Origin: a virus
Strand: one strand, 5' to 3'
DNA: 34,735 nt
IMG/VR virus record: IMGVR_UViG_3300049733_000059
Location: 1-34,735 of that record
The position numbers were made by a program, and so were the translations under genes. This document shows, one piece after another, positions 1 to 7,861 of the stretch; positions within the stretch are counted from its first letter, which is position 1, and each line of letters begins with the position of its first letter. Below the pieces are notes generated by a model. It saw nothing but the letters and a program-made list of their open reading frames with translations, ran no database searches and was not told where the DNA came from.

Positions 1-1097
1 CGTCGTGGCATCCAGCGTGGCAGCGGCACGAGGTACCACCCCAGGTCGCCAGGCTGCCGTGTGCGGTCGAACTCGTGCCAGATCGACTCGGTATCGAACG
101 ACCACCATTCGGCGTACGCCGCGTCCGTGTCGGACTTGATGAACGTCGCGCAGTCCGGCCGCGCCATCGCGGGATACGGCCCGAGCAGATGCGGCAGCGT
201 GTCCTCGATGACGCCTGTCGGGTCGACGACGAAGGGCTCGTCGACCGGCGGCTTGAGCTCCACGAGCGCCCCGTCGATCCTGAACCGTGCATCGTGCTGC
301 ACGCCCTTGACCGACCACACCACGCGGATCGTCTCGGTGAAGCGGTCCCAGCGCGCATCGTGCGGCCCGTCCGAATCGCCGGCGAAAACGATGTACCCGC
401 GGCTCGAGCCCCATGGCCGCAGCAGCACGCGCGTCTGGTCGTGCGAGAGCAGCCACCAGCCGCCGGGCGTGCGAATCGGAATCGGCTTGGCTTCCCACTC
501 CGCGAGCGTGAGGTCCTCGGTGGCCGCGTCCACGGTGCGTCGGCCGTAGACGCGCGACTCGGCTTCCCAGCACAGCGCCCCATAGCGGAAGGCCGGTTCG
601 CGCGCGCTGAGTACGGCCCGTCCGTCAGGGCCGCCCACCACCGCCATGCCGTAGGTGTGCCCAGCGTAGAGCAGCCCGGTCGCGTAGTCCGTGCAGGCGA
701 AGAGCGCGCCGTGATCGTCCCAGGCTGGCGCGGCGAAGCCCGGCCAGACTGTGCCGTCATCGAAGCGTAGACGCGGCCCGTCGTCGACCACCTCGAAGAC
801 GGTCCACCGTCCGCCCCCAGCGGCGATCACATTGCCGCTGCGCCCGATGATCTGCGGGATGTAGTCCGGCCCACGCGCCTCCATCAGCGCGCCGTCGTGT
901 TCGCCGCCCTGGTAGGTGTAGAGGAGGATGTTGCTCTCGGCCTGGATGTCGCTGCCGCGCAGCCACACGGGCGAGGTGCCGTGCGGGAACTGATCGCCCT
1001 CGAGCGGGGCGATCGGCTGGCCGTCTACCTCGATGATGTCGTGTCCGCTGGCGACGTGATTCGCGGGGGGCGTCAGACGCGGGAACCAGCCGGACAT
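1..1097 (-). CDS. Large unrecognised virion/adsorption-type protein, 3' end cut by window
   Basis: An open frame of 365 codons runs off the left edge, so the C-terminus is missing. The start is the ATG at 1097 because an in-frame TGA lies just upstream; no convincing Shine-Dalgarno (SD) site is visible. The protein opens MSGWFPRLTPPANHV and is rich in Gly, Trp, Asp and Tyr. Residues about 60-200 look like repeated short beta-strands of a propeller or beta-sandwich type, and no catalytic motif is recognisable. It is the last gene of the structural cluster, after the giant ejection-type protein, where podoviruses often carry a tail spike, lysin or receptor-binding protein. That role is inferred from position only. 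It sits 39 nt downstream of one copy of the 16-bp repeat. Confidence 0.7.
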   Translation of the reverse strand, partial: MSGWFPRLTPPANHVASGHDIIEVDGQPIAPLEGDQFPHGTSPVWLRGSDIQAESNILLYTYQGGEHDGALMEARGPDYIPQIIGRSGNVIAAGGGRWTVFEVVDDGPRLRFDDGTVWPGFAAPAWDDHGALFACTDYATGLLYAGHTYGMAVVGGPDGRAVLSAREPAFRYGALCWEAESRVYGRRTVDAATEDLTLAEWEAKPIPIRTPGGWWLLSHDQTRVLLRPWGSSRGYIVFAGDSDGPHDARWDRFTETIRVVWSVKGVQHDARFRIDGALVELKPPVDEPFVVDPTGVIEDTLPHLLGPYPAMARPDCATFIKSDTDAAYAEWWSFDTESIWHEFDRTRQPGDLGWYLVPLPRWMPR

Positions 1098-1130
1098 CGC
1101 TGCTCAGGCTATGCGCCCGTGCGCGGTCCG

Positions 1131-1146
1131 GTCCATGCAGAGATTG
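1131..1146 (-). repeat. 16-bp intergenic repeat, copy 1 (possible phage promoter or processing site)
   Basis: On the minus strand this reads CAATCTCTGCATGGAC. The identical 16 bases occur at 28637-28652. This copy begins two bases after the stop codon of the 1939-residue protein, in a 51-nt gap before the next gene. It is less GC-rich than its surroundings. Both copies sit in gaps at apparent transcription-unit boundaries, which suggests a regulatory element. It resembles no consensus I recognise, and the function is inference. Confidence 0.5.
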
Positions 1147-1148
1147 CC

Positions 1149-4100
1149 TTATCGGCGTGCGGGTTGCGAGGTCGGCGTGGCCTCAAACGTCCGCATCAGG
1201 TCGGCCGAGACGGGCGCGTCAAACCGCGAGGCGAGCGCCGGCTTGCCGAGCGCCTGCCGGGCGATGTTGACCATGCGCTCGTAGGTGCGATCGAGCATCT
1301 CGCGCTTCTCGTCCGGCGTCAGCGTGGGGTGCGCGTAGACCTTGGCGATCACGTCGCGCAGGTCCCCGATGTCGTTCGCCGCCCTGTTCAGGATCTTCGC
1401 CTGGCGGTCGCGGTCTGGGAACTTCGCCTTGTGAGCGGCCGCCTGCTCGGGTCGGCCTTCCGCCTCGTAGAGCCGGATCGTGCGCGGCACATCGCGCAGC
1501 GCGTCGCGGCGCCGATAGAGTTCCTGCATGCTCTCGGCGTCGCTCCCGGCGAGGTTCCGATAGAACGCGCTCACACCGGACCACCGGGCCGGGCCCATCG
1601 TGGGCTTCTTCGGGCCCGTCTCAAGGAAGCCGAGCGCCGTGTCCGTCGCGGTGATCGCCTCTTTCGCCAGCCCGGCGCCGTAGCCGGTGATGACGTGGTC
1701 GATCATGGCTGGCGGGAGGCCGAGCCGGCGCCCGAGGATCTTCGCCGTCTCGCTGGTCCAGCGGTTGTATTGGAGCTCGGCCGGGAGTCCAGTGTCGTAG
1801 TCGCTCACAATCGACTTCCGGCGGAAGAGATCGTAGTTCGTCAAGCTCTCCACGATCGGCAGCAGTCCCGTTGGAATGATCGTCTCGAGCACGCCGCGCG
1901 CCTGACTCTTGGCCGTGTCCGAGGCGATGGCGTCAGACGCCGGATCGTCTACGAAGAGCCGCTTCCAGGCGTGCGGGTCCGTCTCTGAGATCGTGTCGAG
2001 CGCCTTCTCGAAGGTATTGCCGAAGACGGCACCGAGCGGGCCCTGCGGCTTGGGGATCTTGATGAACCCGGTCCCGTCGCGCCGCTTGATGTGCCAGTAG
2101 GTGTCCTTCTCCCACTGTGGGAGTTCGCGGTATTCCTCGTCGTCGTGGTTGAGCGCCCACAGCGCGATGGACAGCAGCGTCACGGTGCTCGTCGCGCGGA
2201 TCGTGGCGCCCACCGGGTCGCGTCGGAACGTCTCAGCCGTGCGGGCCGCGCCTTGGACGGTGGCGTTCAAGAAGGCGACGAACTGGTTGGCCCACTTCGA
2301 CAGCGTGCCCCCGCGTGAGAAGTCCACGGTGACATCGCGCGCGGCCAGCGCGGCCCGTGTCGTCGCCTCTTCCGCCGTGCGCCCGGCCGCGCGTTCGGTC
2401 GTCAGGCCCTTGCTAAATTCCCCGATGCGTGTGGCAGACTCGCTCGCTTCACTGAGCGCACGCAGCAGGTCAATCGGGTGGAGGACGACGTCCTGTAGGT
2501 GTTGGCGTATCGTGCCCGCCCGCGTGAGGCTGCGCAGCTCCTTCCGCAGCACGTCCCGGTCACCCGACACGAGCGCGGCCCCGCCTGCCCCGCTGTTGAG
2601 GAACTGTTGATAGAGGTCGTCGGCCTTCAGGTAGTGGAAGAGCCCGCGCAGGGTGTCCACTCCAACCGTGAACCCGTAGCGAGACTGTGTGTGCGCGGCC
2701 AGCGTGTCGCGGATCGGGTTGCGCCCGATGAATCCGAGCGTCAGGGTTGCGCCCGCTCGCAGCACGCGCGCCGGCGCCCCGAACAGCTTGGCGGCGAGCT
2801 CCATGCCACGCGGCCCGATGGCGGTGATGGCGTCGTAGAGCGCGGCGTCCTTCACCTCGTAGAACTGGCGTTCCCCCTGGTCGGTGAACGTGATCACGCG
2901 GTCCTTGCCGCTGGCCTGCGTGGCTGGCGTGAAGATGGTCGCCAGCGTGTTCAGGTCGACGACCTTCCCCTCGACTTCCAGTGCCGGCCCGTTCGGGGTC
3001 ATCACGGTCTGCACCGTGAGCCCGGCGTCCTCGATCATCTGGCGAACGTCCTGCCGCACCTGGTCGAGATTGAAGCGCGTCGCGATCTGCGGAGTCGGAA
3101 TCTTGTCGAGAAAGCGCCCGCCGCCTTCGGTCGACATCGCCTGCTGCACAAACGCTTGCATCGCCCGGTTCTTCTCGACCATGTCCACGAGTGCATGCGT
3201 GTTGCGGATGATGCTCTCCAGGGGGTCGACGATGTCGCGGCCGGAGCCCTTGATTCGCCACACCGGCACTTTGCGTTGTGCGATGCGCCGCGCCGCGATC
3301 GCCCGGCTCTCGCCCATCACGCGCCAGAACGGCACGTAAGCCTGATTCAAGGCGTGCATGGCGTTTGCCTGGTCGCGGGTCAGCACGCCGGCCCGTACGG
3401 CGTAGTCGATCATTCCGCGCTGGAAGGCATAGAGCGCGGAGGCCGCCTGCTGGAACTCGGGACTGTCGAACTTCGCGATCACCTCGCGCGCTTCGCCCTC
3501 GGTCATGCCGGGTTCGATGTCTCGGCCGCGCAGCTCTTGTGCCCGTTTGGCGACGAGGTAGTCTCCGAAGTCTGTCAGGCGTGTTCGCACGGGCGCCAGC
3601 GCCGCCTTGAAGGACGGGCCGAGGAACCGGCCGCCCTCATCGCGGAGGCCGTAGCGCAGGAAGCCGGAGGCTTTCTCGGCGGCGCCGCGTGCCAGTCGGG
3701 CGAGGATGTAGGCGTGCTGCCGCGCGTCCACCGGACGGCGTTCGTCGAGGTCCTCGACGGCACGTCGCAGGGCTGCGAGGTCATCGACGAGTGTCGTCTC
3801 CAGCTTTTGCACGACGGTGGACGTGTCGTCAGACGGCGTCACGCCGCTGCGGTCGATCCGGGCCCGGGCGCGTGTCGGCAGGTCTTGCGCGAGGTAGGAC
3901 TGCACCAGCCGGCGCCCGCGGGCGAACTGGTCGGCCATCTCCGCGTTGCGTGAGAGAACCTGCTCGAAAGCGGCGTAGAACTGCGGGGCCTCTCGCTGCG
4001 CCTCCTGCTCGTTGGCGAAGTAGATCCGGAAGAACTCCGCGATGCCCTCCGCGCGGCGATAGCCCGGCTTGGCGCTCGGGGGACTCGTCGCGTCGCCGAG

Positions 4101-6968
4101 GCGCTGCAGCTCGGCGTCGAACGCGCCGACCGGCCGGTTGCCCACGAAGATTCGATGGTCGATGTCGTGCCCGAGCTCGTGGGCGAACGTGGCGAGGTCC
4201 CCGAACTTCTTCAGCCGGATGACCTGCGGTCGCACTTTGTAAATGCCGAACGCCTTGCTCGTGCCCATACGGCCGGTGCCAACGGGAATCGGCGAGCGGT
4301 CCCGCAGCGTCAGGCCGAGGAACTTCAGTGGCTCGCCGTGCCCGAAGATGCGGGCCAGCTTGCCGACCACTTGGGACTCGGACATCGGGCGCCGCGGCGG
4401 CGTGGCCGTGTTTGGCGGCTGGGGCGGGGCGGTGTAGATGCGCCTGGTCGGCGATCCTGCGGTGTCGGCCGTGGCGGGCAACTGTCGCACGGCAGCGGTG
4501 GGCGCGTCTGCTGCGCGTGGGGGGGCCTGGCTCGGCGCCGGAGCCACGGGTGGCGGGAACGTGGGCGGTGTTCCTGGCGTGGTGGGCTCGGCGTAGGTGG
4601 CGCGGGGGATCTTCATGCCGCTCGCGCGCCGCTGCTCGTCGGCCAGCTCTTGAATCAGGATGTTCGCATCGCGGATGTGCCCGAAGATCCCAGGGTAGCG
4701 GTCGCGGAGATGCTCGGCCATGTATTCGAGCGACTTCCCGTGCTTGCGGAAGACGCCGCGCACGCCGGCAAACTCCCCGAAGCGACCGACAGCCTTCGGC
4801 ACTTCGCGCAACCAGCGCACCTCGCCGCCGAGGTCCTTGTCGGTGAGGGCGACGCCGCCAGCCTGCGCGATGGCGGACGCGATCGATGGCACGTCGGCCT
4901 CTTCCGCTTCGCCGGCACGCCGCAATTGCCGCTCTTCTTCTGCGGAGAGTGGTGCCGGCGCCGGTGTGGGCGCTTCTGGGACGTTCTGACCGAAGGCGAA
5001 TTCGGTGTCCTCGTCCGCGGCTGGTGATGTGGGTGTCTGGGCTTGGGCCGGTGGCGCCTCGTCGAAGATGGACGTCTGCCGCCCGCTGCGGAAGGCTTCG
5101 GAGCTGCCGCCGGTCAGGCTGAAGGGCGCCTCGAACTCCGGCGTCGCGACGTCTTGCTCGCGCACGGCGCCGACTTCTGGCAACCGTGGCTGGGCCTCGC
5201 CGGTGTCGAGGATGTCCTCGACGCGCGCCGTTTGCATGGGGCCGGGCGGCGCTGCCGGAGCGGCGCTAGGTGGCTCGCCGTCTTCCGGTCCTGTCCATTC
5301 GACATCGGGCGTCGGGTCAGTGGCCGCCTTGCGGACATAGCGCGGCGTGCCGTCTTCGTCCCACGCGGCGATGCGGAGCCAGCCTTCCTGTTTCAGTTCG
5401 TGCAGGAGTCGTGTCGTATCGCCGCGTCCATACTTCACTTCTTTGTGGCGGCGATAGTAGGCGTCCGTGATCTCTCGGTAGGTCAGCGGTTTCGATGGCG
5501 AGGCGTACTTCAGCAGTTCCCGGTATGGTCCGGTCCCGACGTCTTCCCCACGTAGGCGCATCTGTCCCAAGAGCGGGGGCAAGGTCGGATCCGCCGTTTT
5601 CTGTGGTTGTGATGTCGGCGCGGCCGTCGGCGGCTCCGGTGTGGGCGCTGGCGGAAGTGCGGCCTGCTGGCGCCGCTGCAACTCCACGCGGATCGCGATC
5701 TGTTCGGGGTCGCTCTTCGCCCCGCGGCGGATCGGCCGAAGCTGGCTCTGAAGTTCCTCCGTCGTGCGGGCCTCGACCGGCCGCATGCGGATCGCATTGC
5801 GTGCTGCGGCCTCGGCCCACGGCCACGGTGCCGTGGGGCGTGGCCCTTCCGGAGCAGCCGACGTGACGTCCACGAACGCCTCTGCTGGCGCGGTCTGAGG
5901 CGGTGCGGCTGGTGCCGCGACGGGCGCCACGGGCGGGCGCCAGCCTTCACTGACGGGTGTCGGCAGGCCAAGTGGCCGGCCCGGTGTCAGCGTCGCGCCC
6001 TGGGCATCCTGCGCGGTCCTGGGGGCTGTCGCCGCGCCGCCCATCAGCACGTGCGCCCCGCCACCAGCCACGCCGCCGACGAGGCCAGCCTCGAGCAGTC
6101 CTTCGGTCATCGGCCGGTCGGTGGCGACGTTCGACACGGCCTGCTGGCCGACTTCCTGCCCGCCTTCGAGCAGCGCCCGGCGGAACAGGCCGGCGCCCTG
6201 CTCGAAGAACGGCCGGTTCGTCACGCCGAGCAGCGCGAGGTTGCTCAGGAAGACGCCGGTCGCCCGCTCGACGGCGGTCTGATGGTCCATCCCGCTCAAC
6301 CGAAGCTGGTTGTAGACCGAGGCGCCTTCCGCCATCGACTCCGGTAAGGCGGCGAGCAGCGTCTTCGAGGTTGCGCCTCCTCCGCTCAAGGCACCGACCG
6401 CGGCGAGTCCCGCCATCGACCCGCCGGCCTTGCTGAGCGTGTGCGCCCACCATTCCGGGTTCGTCCACTGCTCGCTGATGGGTCCGAGGTTCGGGGCGAT
6501 GATGCCAGCCTGCTCGAGCCCGGCGCGTCCGGCCGCCTGCGCCTCGACGAACGTGCGCCCCTGCTGCGGGTAGGCGATGGACGCCGCGGCGGTCCCCAGG
6601 TCTTGCATCGGCTGCGCGAAGCCTTCGAGCGCGCCCTGTGCCGTGCGCCGCAGGACGCCGCCGAGGGACGGCGTCGGCATCGGTGCCGTCACCCGGATGG
6701 ATTCCTCGAACCGTGGCACCGGCTGCCGCCGCGGGTCGGGCACGACGACCGGCTGCCGGAGGTCCGGCTGCGCCGTGATGCGCACCGGCGGCAAGCTGTC
6801 GAGGAGGTCGAAGTCGTCGGCCGTGGCGAAGCGCGTCTCGGCCGGATGCGTGGTGCCTGGCAGTCGGTGGCGGGCCGGGCTCGCCGACCAGGCCTGTTGC
6901 CGCGCGAGCTCGTCGTCGGTGTCGAGGAAGTCCTCAGCCGTGGCGAACGACCCCCGCTGCTGCGGCAT
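1149..6968 (-). CDS. Giant polyvalent internal-virion/ejection-type protein with HELGH zincin motif
   Basis: This 1939-residue protein has the composition of the large polyvalent proteins that podoviruses carry in the capsid and inject with the DNA. Two copies of a FATA(E/D)DF motif lie near residues 8 and 47. An Ala/Gly-rich, partly hydrophobic region follows at about 150-320, then long Pro/Ala linkers. A zinc metallopeptidase signature HELGH is at residues 930-934 with acidic candidates for the third ligand at E974 or E978 in AEGIAEFF. The last third (about 1290-1750) contains FIGRNPIRDT, NATVQGAARTAETF and KIPKPQGPLG stretches that I associate with the large polyvalent protein-associated domain LPD38. 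I see no transglycosylase motif. Its start overlaps the stop of the preceding gene (TGATG). Ejection is inferred from family and context; peptidase activity is predicted from the motif only. Confidence 0.9.
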   Translation of the reverse strand: MPQQRGSFATAEDFLDTDDELARQQAWSASPARHRLPGTTHPAETRFATADDFDLLDSLPPVRITAQPDLRQPVVVPDPRRQPVPRFEESIRVTAPMPTPSLGGVLRRTAQGALEGFAQPMQDLGTAAASIAYPQQGRTFVEAQAAGRAGLEQAGIIAPNLGPISEQWTNPEWWAHTLSKAGGSMAGLAAVGALSGGGATSKTLLAALPESMAEGASVYNQLRLSGMDHQTAVERATGVFLSNLALLGVTNRPFFEQGAGLFRRALLEGGQEVGQQAVSNVATDRPMTEGLLEAGLVGGVAGGGAHVLMGGAATAPRTAQDAQGATLTPGRPLGLPTPVSEGWRPPVAPVAAPAAPPQTAPAEAFVDVTSAAPEGPRPTAPWPWAEAAARNAIRMRPVEARTTEELQSQLRPIRRGAKSDPEQIAIRVELQRRQQAALPPAPTPEPPTAAPTSQPQKTADPTLPPLLGQMRLRGEDVGTGPYRELLKYASPSKPLTYREITDAYYRRHKEVKYGRGDTTRLLHELKQEGWLRIAAWDEDGTPRYVRKAATDPTPDVEWTGPEDGEPPSAAPAAPPGPMQTARVEDILDTGEAQPRLPEVGAVREQDVATPEFEAPFSLTGGSSEAFRSGRQTSIFDEAPPAQAQTPTSPAADEDTEFAFGQNVPEAPTPAPAPLSAEEERQLRRAGEAEEADVPSIASAIAQAGGVALTDKDLGGEVRWLREVPKAVGRFGEFAGVRGVFRKHGKSLEYMAEHLRDRYPGIFGHIRDANILIQELADEQRRASGMKIPRATYAEPTTPGTPPTFPPPVAPAPSQAPPRAADAPTAAVRQLPATADTAGSPTRRIYTAPPQPPNTATPPRRPMSESQVVGKLARIFGHGEPLKFLGLTLRDRSPIPVGTGRMGTSKAFGIYKVRPQVIRLKKFGDLATFAHELGHDIDHRIFVGNRPVGAFDAELQRLGDATSPPSAKPGYRRAEGIAEFFRIYFANEQEAQREAPQFYAAFEQVLSRNAEMADQFARGRRLVQSYLAQDLPTRARARIDRSGVTPSDDTSTVVQKLETTLVDDLAALRRAVEDLDERRPVDARQHAYILARLARGAAEKASGFLRYGLRDEGGRFLGPSFKAALAPVRTRLTDFGDYLVAKRAQELRGRDIEPGMTEGEAREVIAKFDSPEFQQAASALYAFQRGMIDYAVRAGVLTRDQANAMHALNQAYVPFWRVMGESRAIAARRIAQRKVPVWRIKGSGRDIVDPLESIIRNTHALVDMVEKNRAMQAFVQQAMSTEGGGRFLDKIPTPQIATRFNLDQVRQDVRQMIEDAGLTVQTVMTPNGPALEVEGKVVDLNTLATIFTPATQASGKDRVITFTDQGERQFYEVKDAALYDAITAIGPRGMELAAKLFGAPARVLRAGATLTLGFIGRNPIRDTLAAHTQSRYGFTVGVDTLRGLFHYLKADDLYQQFLNSGAGGAALVSGDRDVLRKELRSLTRAGTIRQHLQDVVLHPIDLLRALSEASESATRIGEFSKGLTTERAAGRTAEEATTRAALAARDVTVDFSRGGTLSKWANQFVAFLNATVQGAARTAETFRRDPVGATIRATSTVTLLSIALWALNHDDEEYRELPQWEKDTYWHIKRRDGTGFIKIPKPQGPLGAVFGNTFEKALDTISETDPHAWKRLFVDDPASDAIASDTAKSQARGVLETIIPTGLLPIVESLTNYDLFRRKSIVSDYDTGLPAELQYNRWTSETAKILGRRLGLPPAMIDHVITGYGAGLAKEAITATDTALGFLETGPKKPTMGPARWSGVSAFYRNLAGSDAESMQELYRRRDALRDVPRTIRLYEAEGRPEQAAAHKAKFPDRDRQAKILNRAANDIGDLRDVIAKVYAHPTLTPDEKREMLDRTYERMVNIARQALGKPALASRFDAPVSADLMRTFEATPTSQPARR

Positions 6969-7852
6969 CAGCGGTACTCGATGCGGCCGTCTGGGTGGAC
7001 CTTGACGATGGTGACGACCCGGCCGTCCTTCATCCGGCGCCGCTGACCTGGCTTGAGTGGGCCGGTGGCCGTCGGCTCGTCACGCGCGGCTGGCGTGGCC
7101 TTGGCTGGCGCTGCGGCGGGCTTCGCCTGTGCGGCCGGTGCTGTCGATGGCTGGAACGCGACGCCCTTCAGTTCGCCGAAGCCGGATGCCGGCGTGGTGG
7201 CTGGAGCAGGGGTCGCGCCAGTGGGCGCCGGGGCGACCGGCGCGGGGCGTGTCGGGACCGGGAAGGGCACCGTGGCCGACGGCGGCCGGTCGGTCACGCC
7301 GCCAGGGCGCAGAAAGTCGAGCGTGTCATTGAAGATGTCGCGGTCGAACCGCATGTCCTGGCCGCGCTGCGTCGTGCGGATGCGCGCGTCGCCGAGGCTG
7401 AAGTTGAGATCCTGACCGCGCCTCGCCGTGCCAGCGGTGAGGTCCTGCCCGCGACGCGTCGTCTCGGCCTGCTGGTCGGCGATGTCGAGGCGCGTCTGAT
7501 TGCCGAACGTGGCGCCCTCGAGCCGCCGGTCCGCGCCATACTTCGAGGCTTCTGCGGCGAAGCTGGCGGCGTCCCGACGCGCGCCGGCCCCGATGTCCGC
7601 CACCTGGACCCTGGAGTCCGCGCCGATCTGCGCGACGTCCCGCGCCGTTTGTCCGCGCGTCTCGGCCGCACCCAGCAAACCGGCGTTCCGCAACTCCTGC
7701 ACGATGAGCGCGATCCGGTTGCGTTCCTCGGCGATCCGTGCCGACTCGTCGATCCGGCGCTCGGCGAGGTCCTGCTGTCGCTGCGCCATCCAGCCTTCGC
7801 CGAACCGCTCGAGTCCGGCGCCGATCCCGCTGAGCCATGTGGTCGACGGCAT
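6968..7852 (-). CDS. Putative internal virion/ejection protein with RGQD coiled-coil repeats
   Basis: This protein has 294 residues. It starts MPSTTWLSGIGAGLERFGEGW and continues as long, charged, Ala/Arg-rich helix, about residues 20-170. Three copies of a T(T/A)xRGQD motif occur near residues 128-165, a spacing typical of coiled-coil virion proteins. A low-complexity Pro/Ala/Thr linker follows, and the tail is basic (PGQRRRMKDGR, ending DGRIEYR), resembling a small beta domain. It lies between the 701-residue protein (10-nt gap) and the giant polyvalent protein (overlapping TGATG), so it probably belongs to the same ejection complex. No enzyme motif is seen. Assignment as an internal virion protein rests on neighbours and architecture. 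Confidence 0.85.
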   Translation of the reverse strand: MPSTTWLSGIGAGLERFGEGWMAQRQQDLAERRIDESARIAEERNRIALIVQELRNAGLLGAAETRGQTARDVAQIGADSRVQVADIGAGARRDAASFAAEASKYGADRRLEGATFGNQTRLDIADQQAETTRRGQDLTAGTARRGQDLNFSLGDARIRTTQRGQDMRFDRDIFNDTLDFLRPGGVTDRPPSATVPFPVPTRPAPVAPAPTGATPAPATTPASGFGELKGVAFQPSTAPAAQAKPAAAPAKATPAARDEPTATGPLKPGQRRRMKDGRVVTIVKVHPDGRIEYR

Positions 7853-7861
7853 ACGGCGTCC

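Noticed and set aside
1098-1136. Ten-codon frame starting at the ATG within the left 16-bp repeat
   Set aside because: Too short, no SD site, and no similarity to the micro-ORF at the other repeat beyond the first two codons.
2499-3953. Plus-strand open frame of 484 codons
   Set aside because: Antisense to the giant polyvalent gene, with shadow-like composition and no recognisable features.
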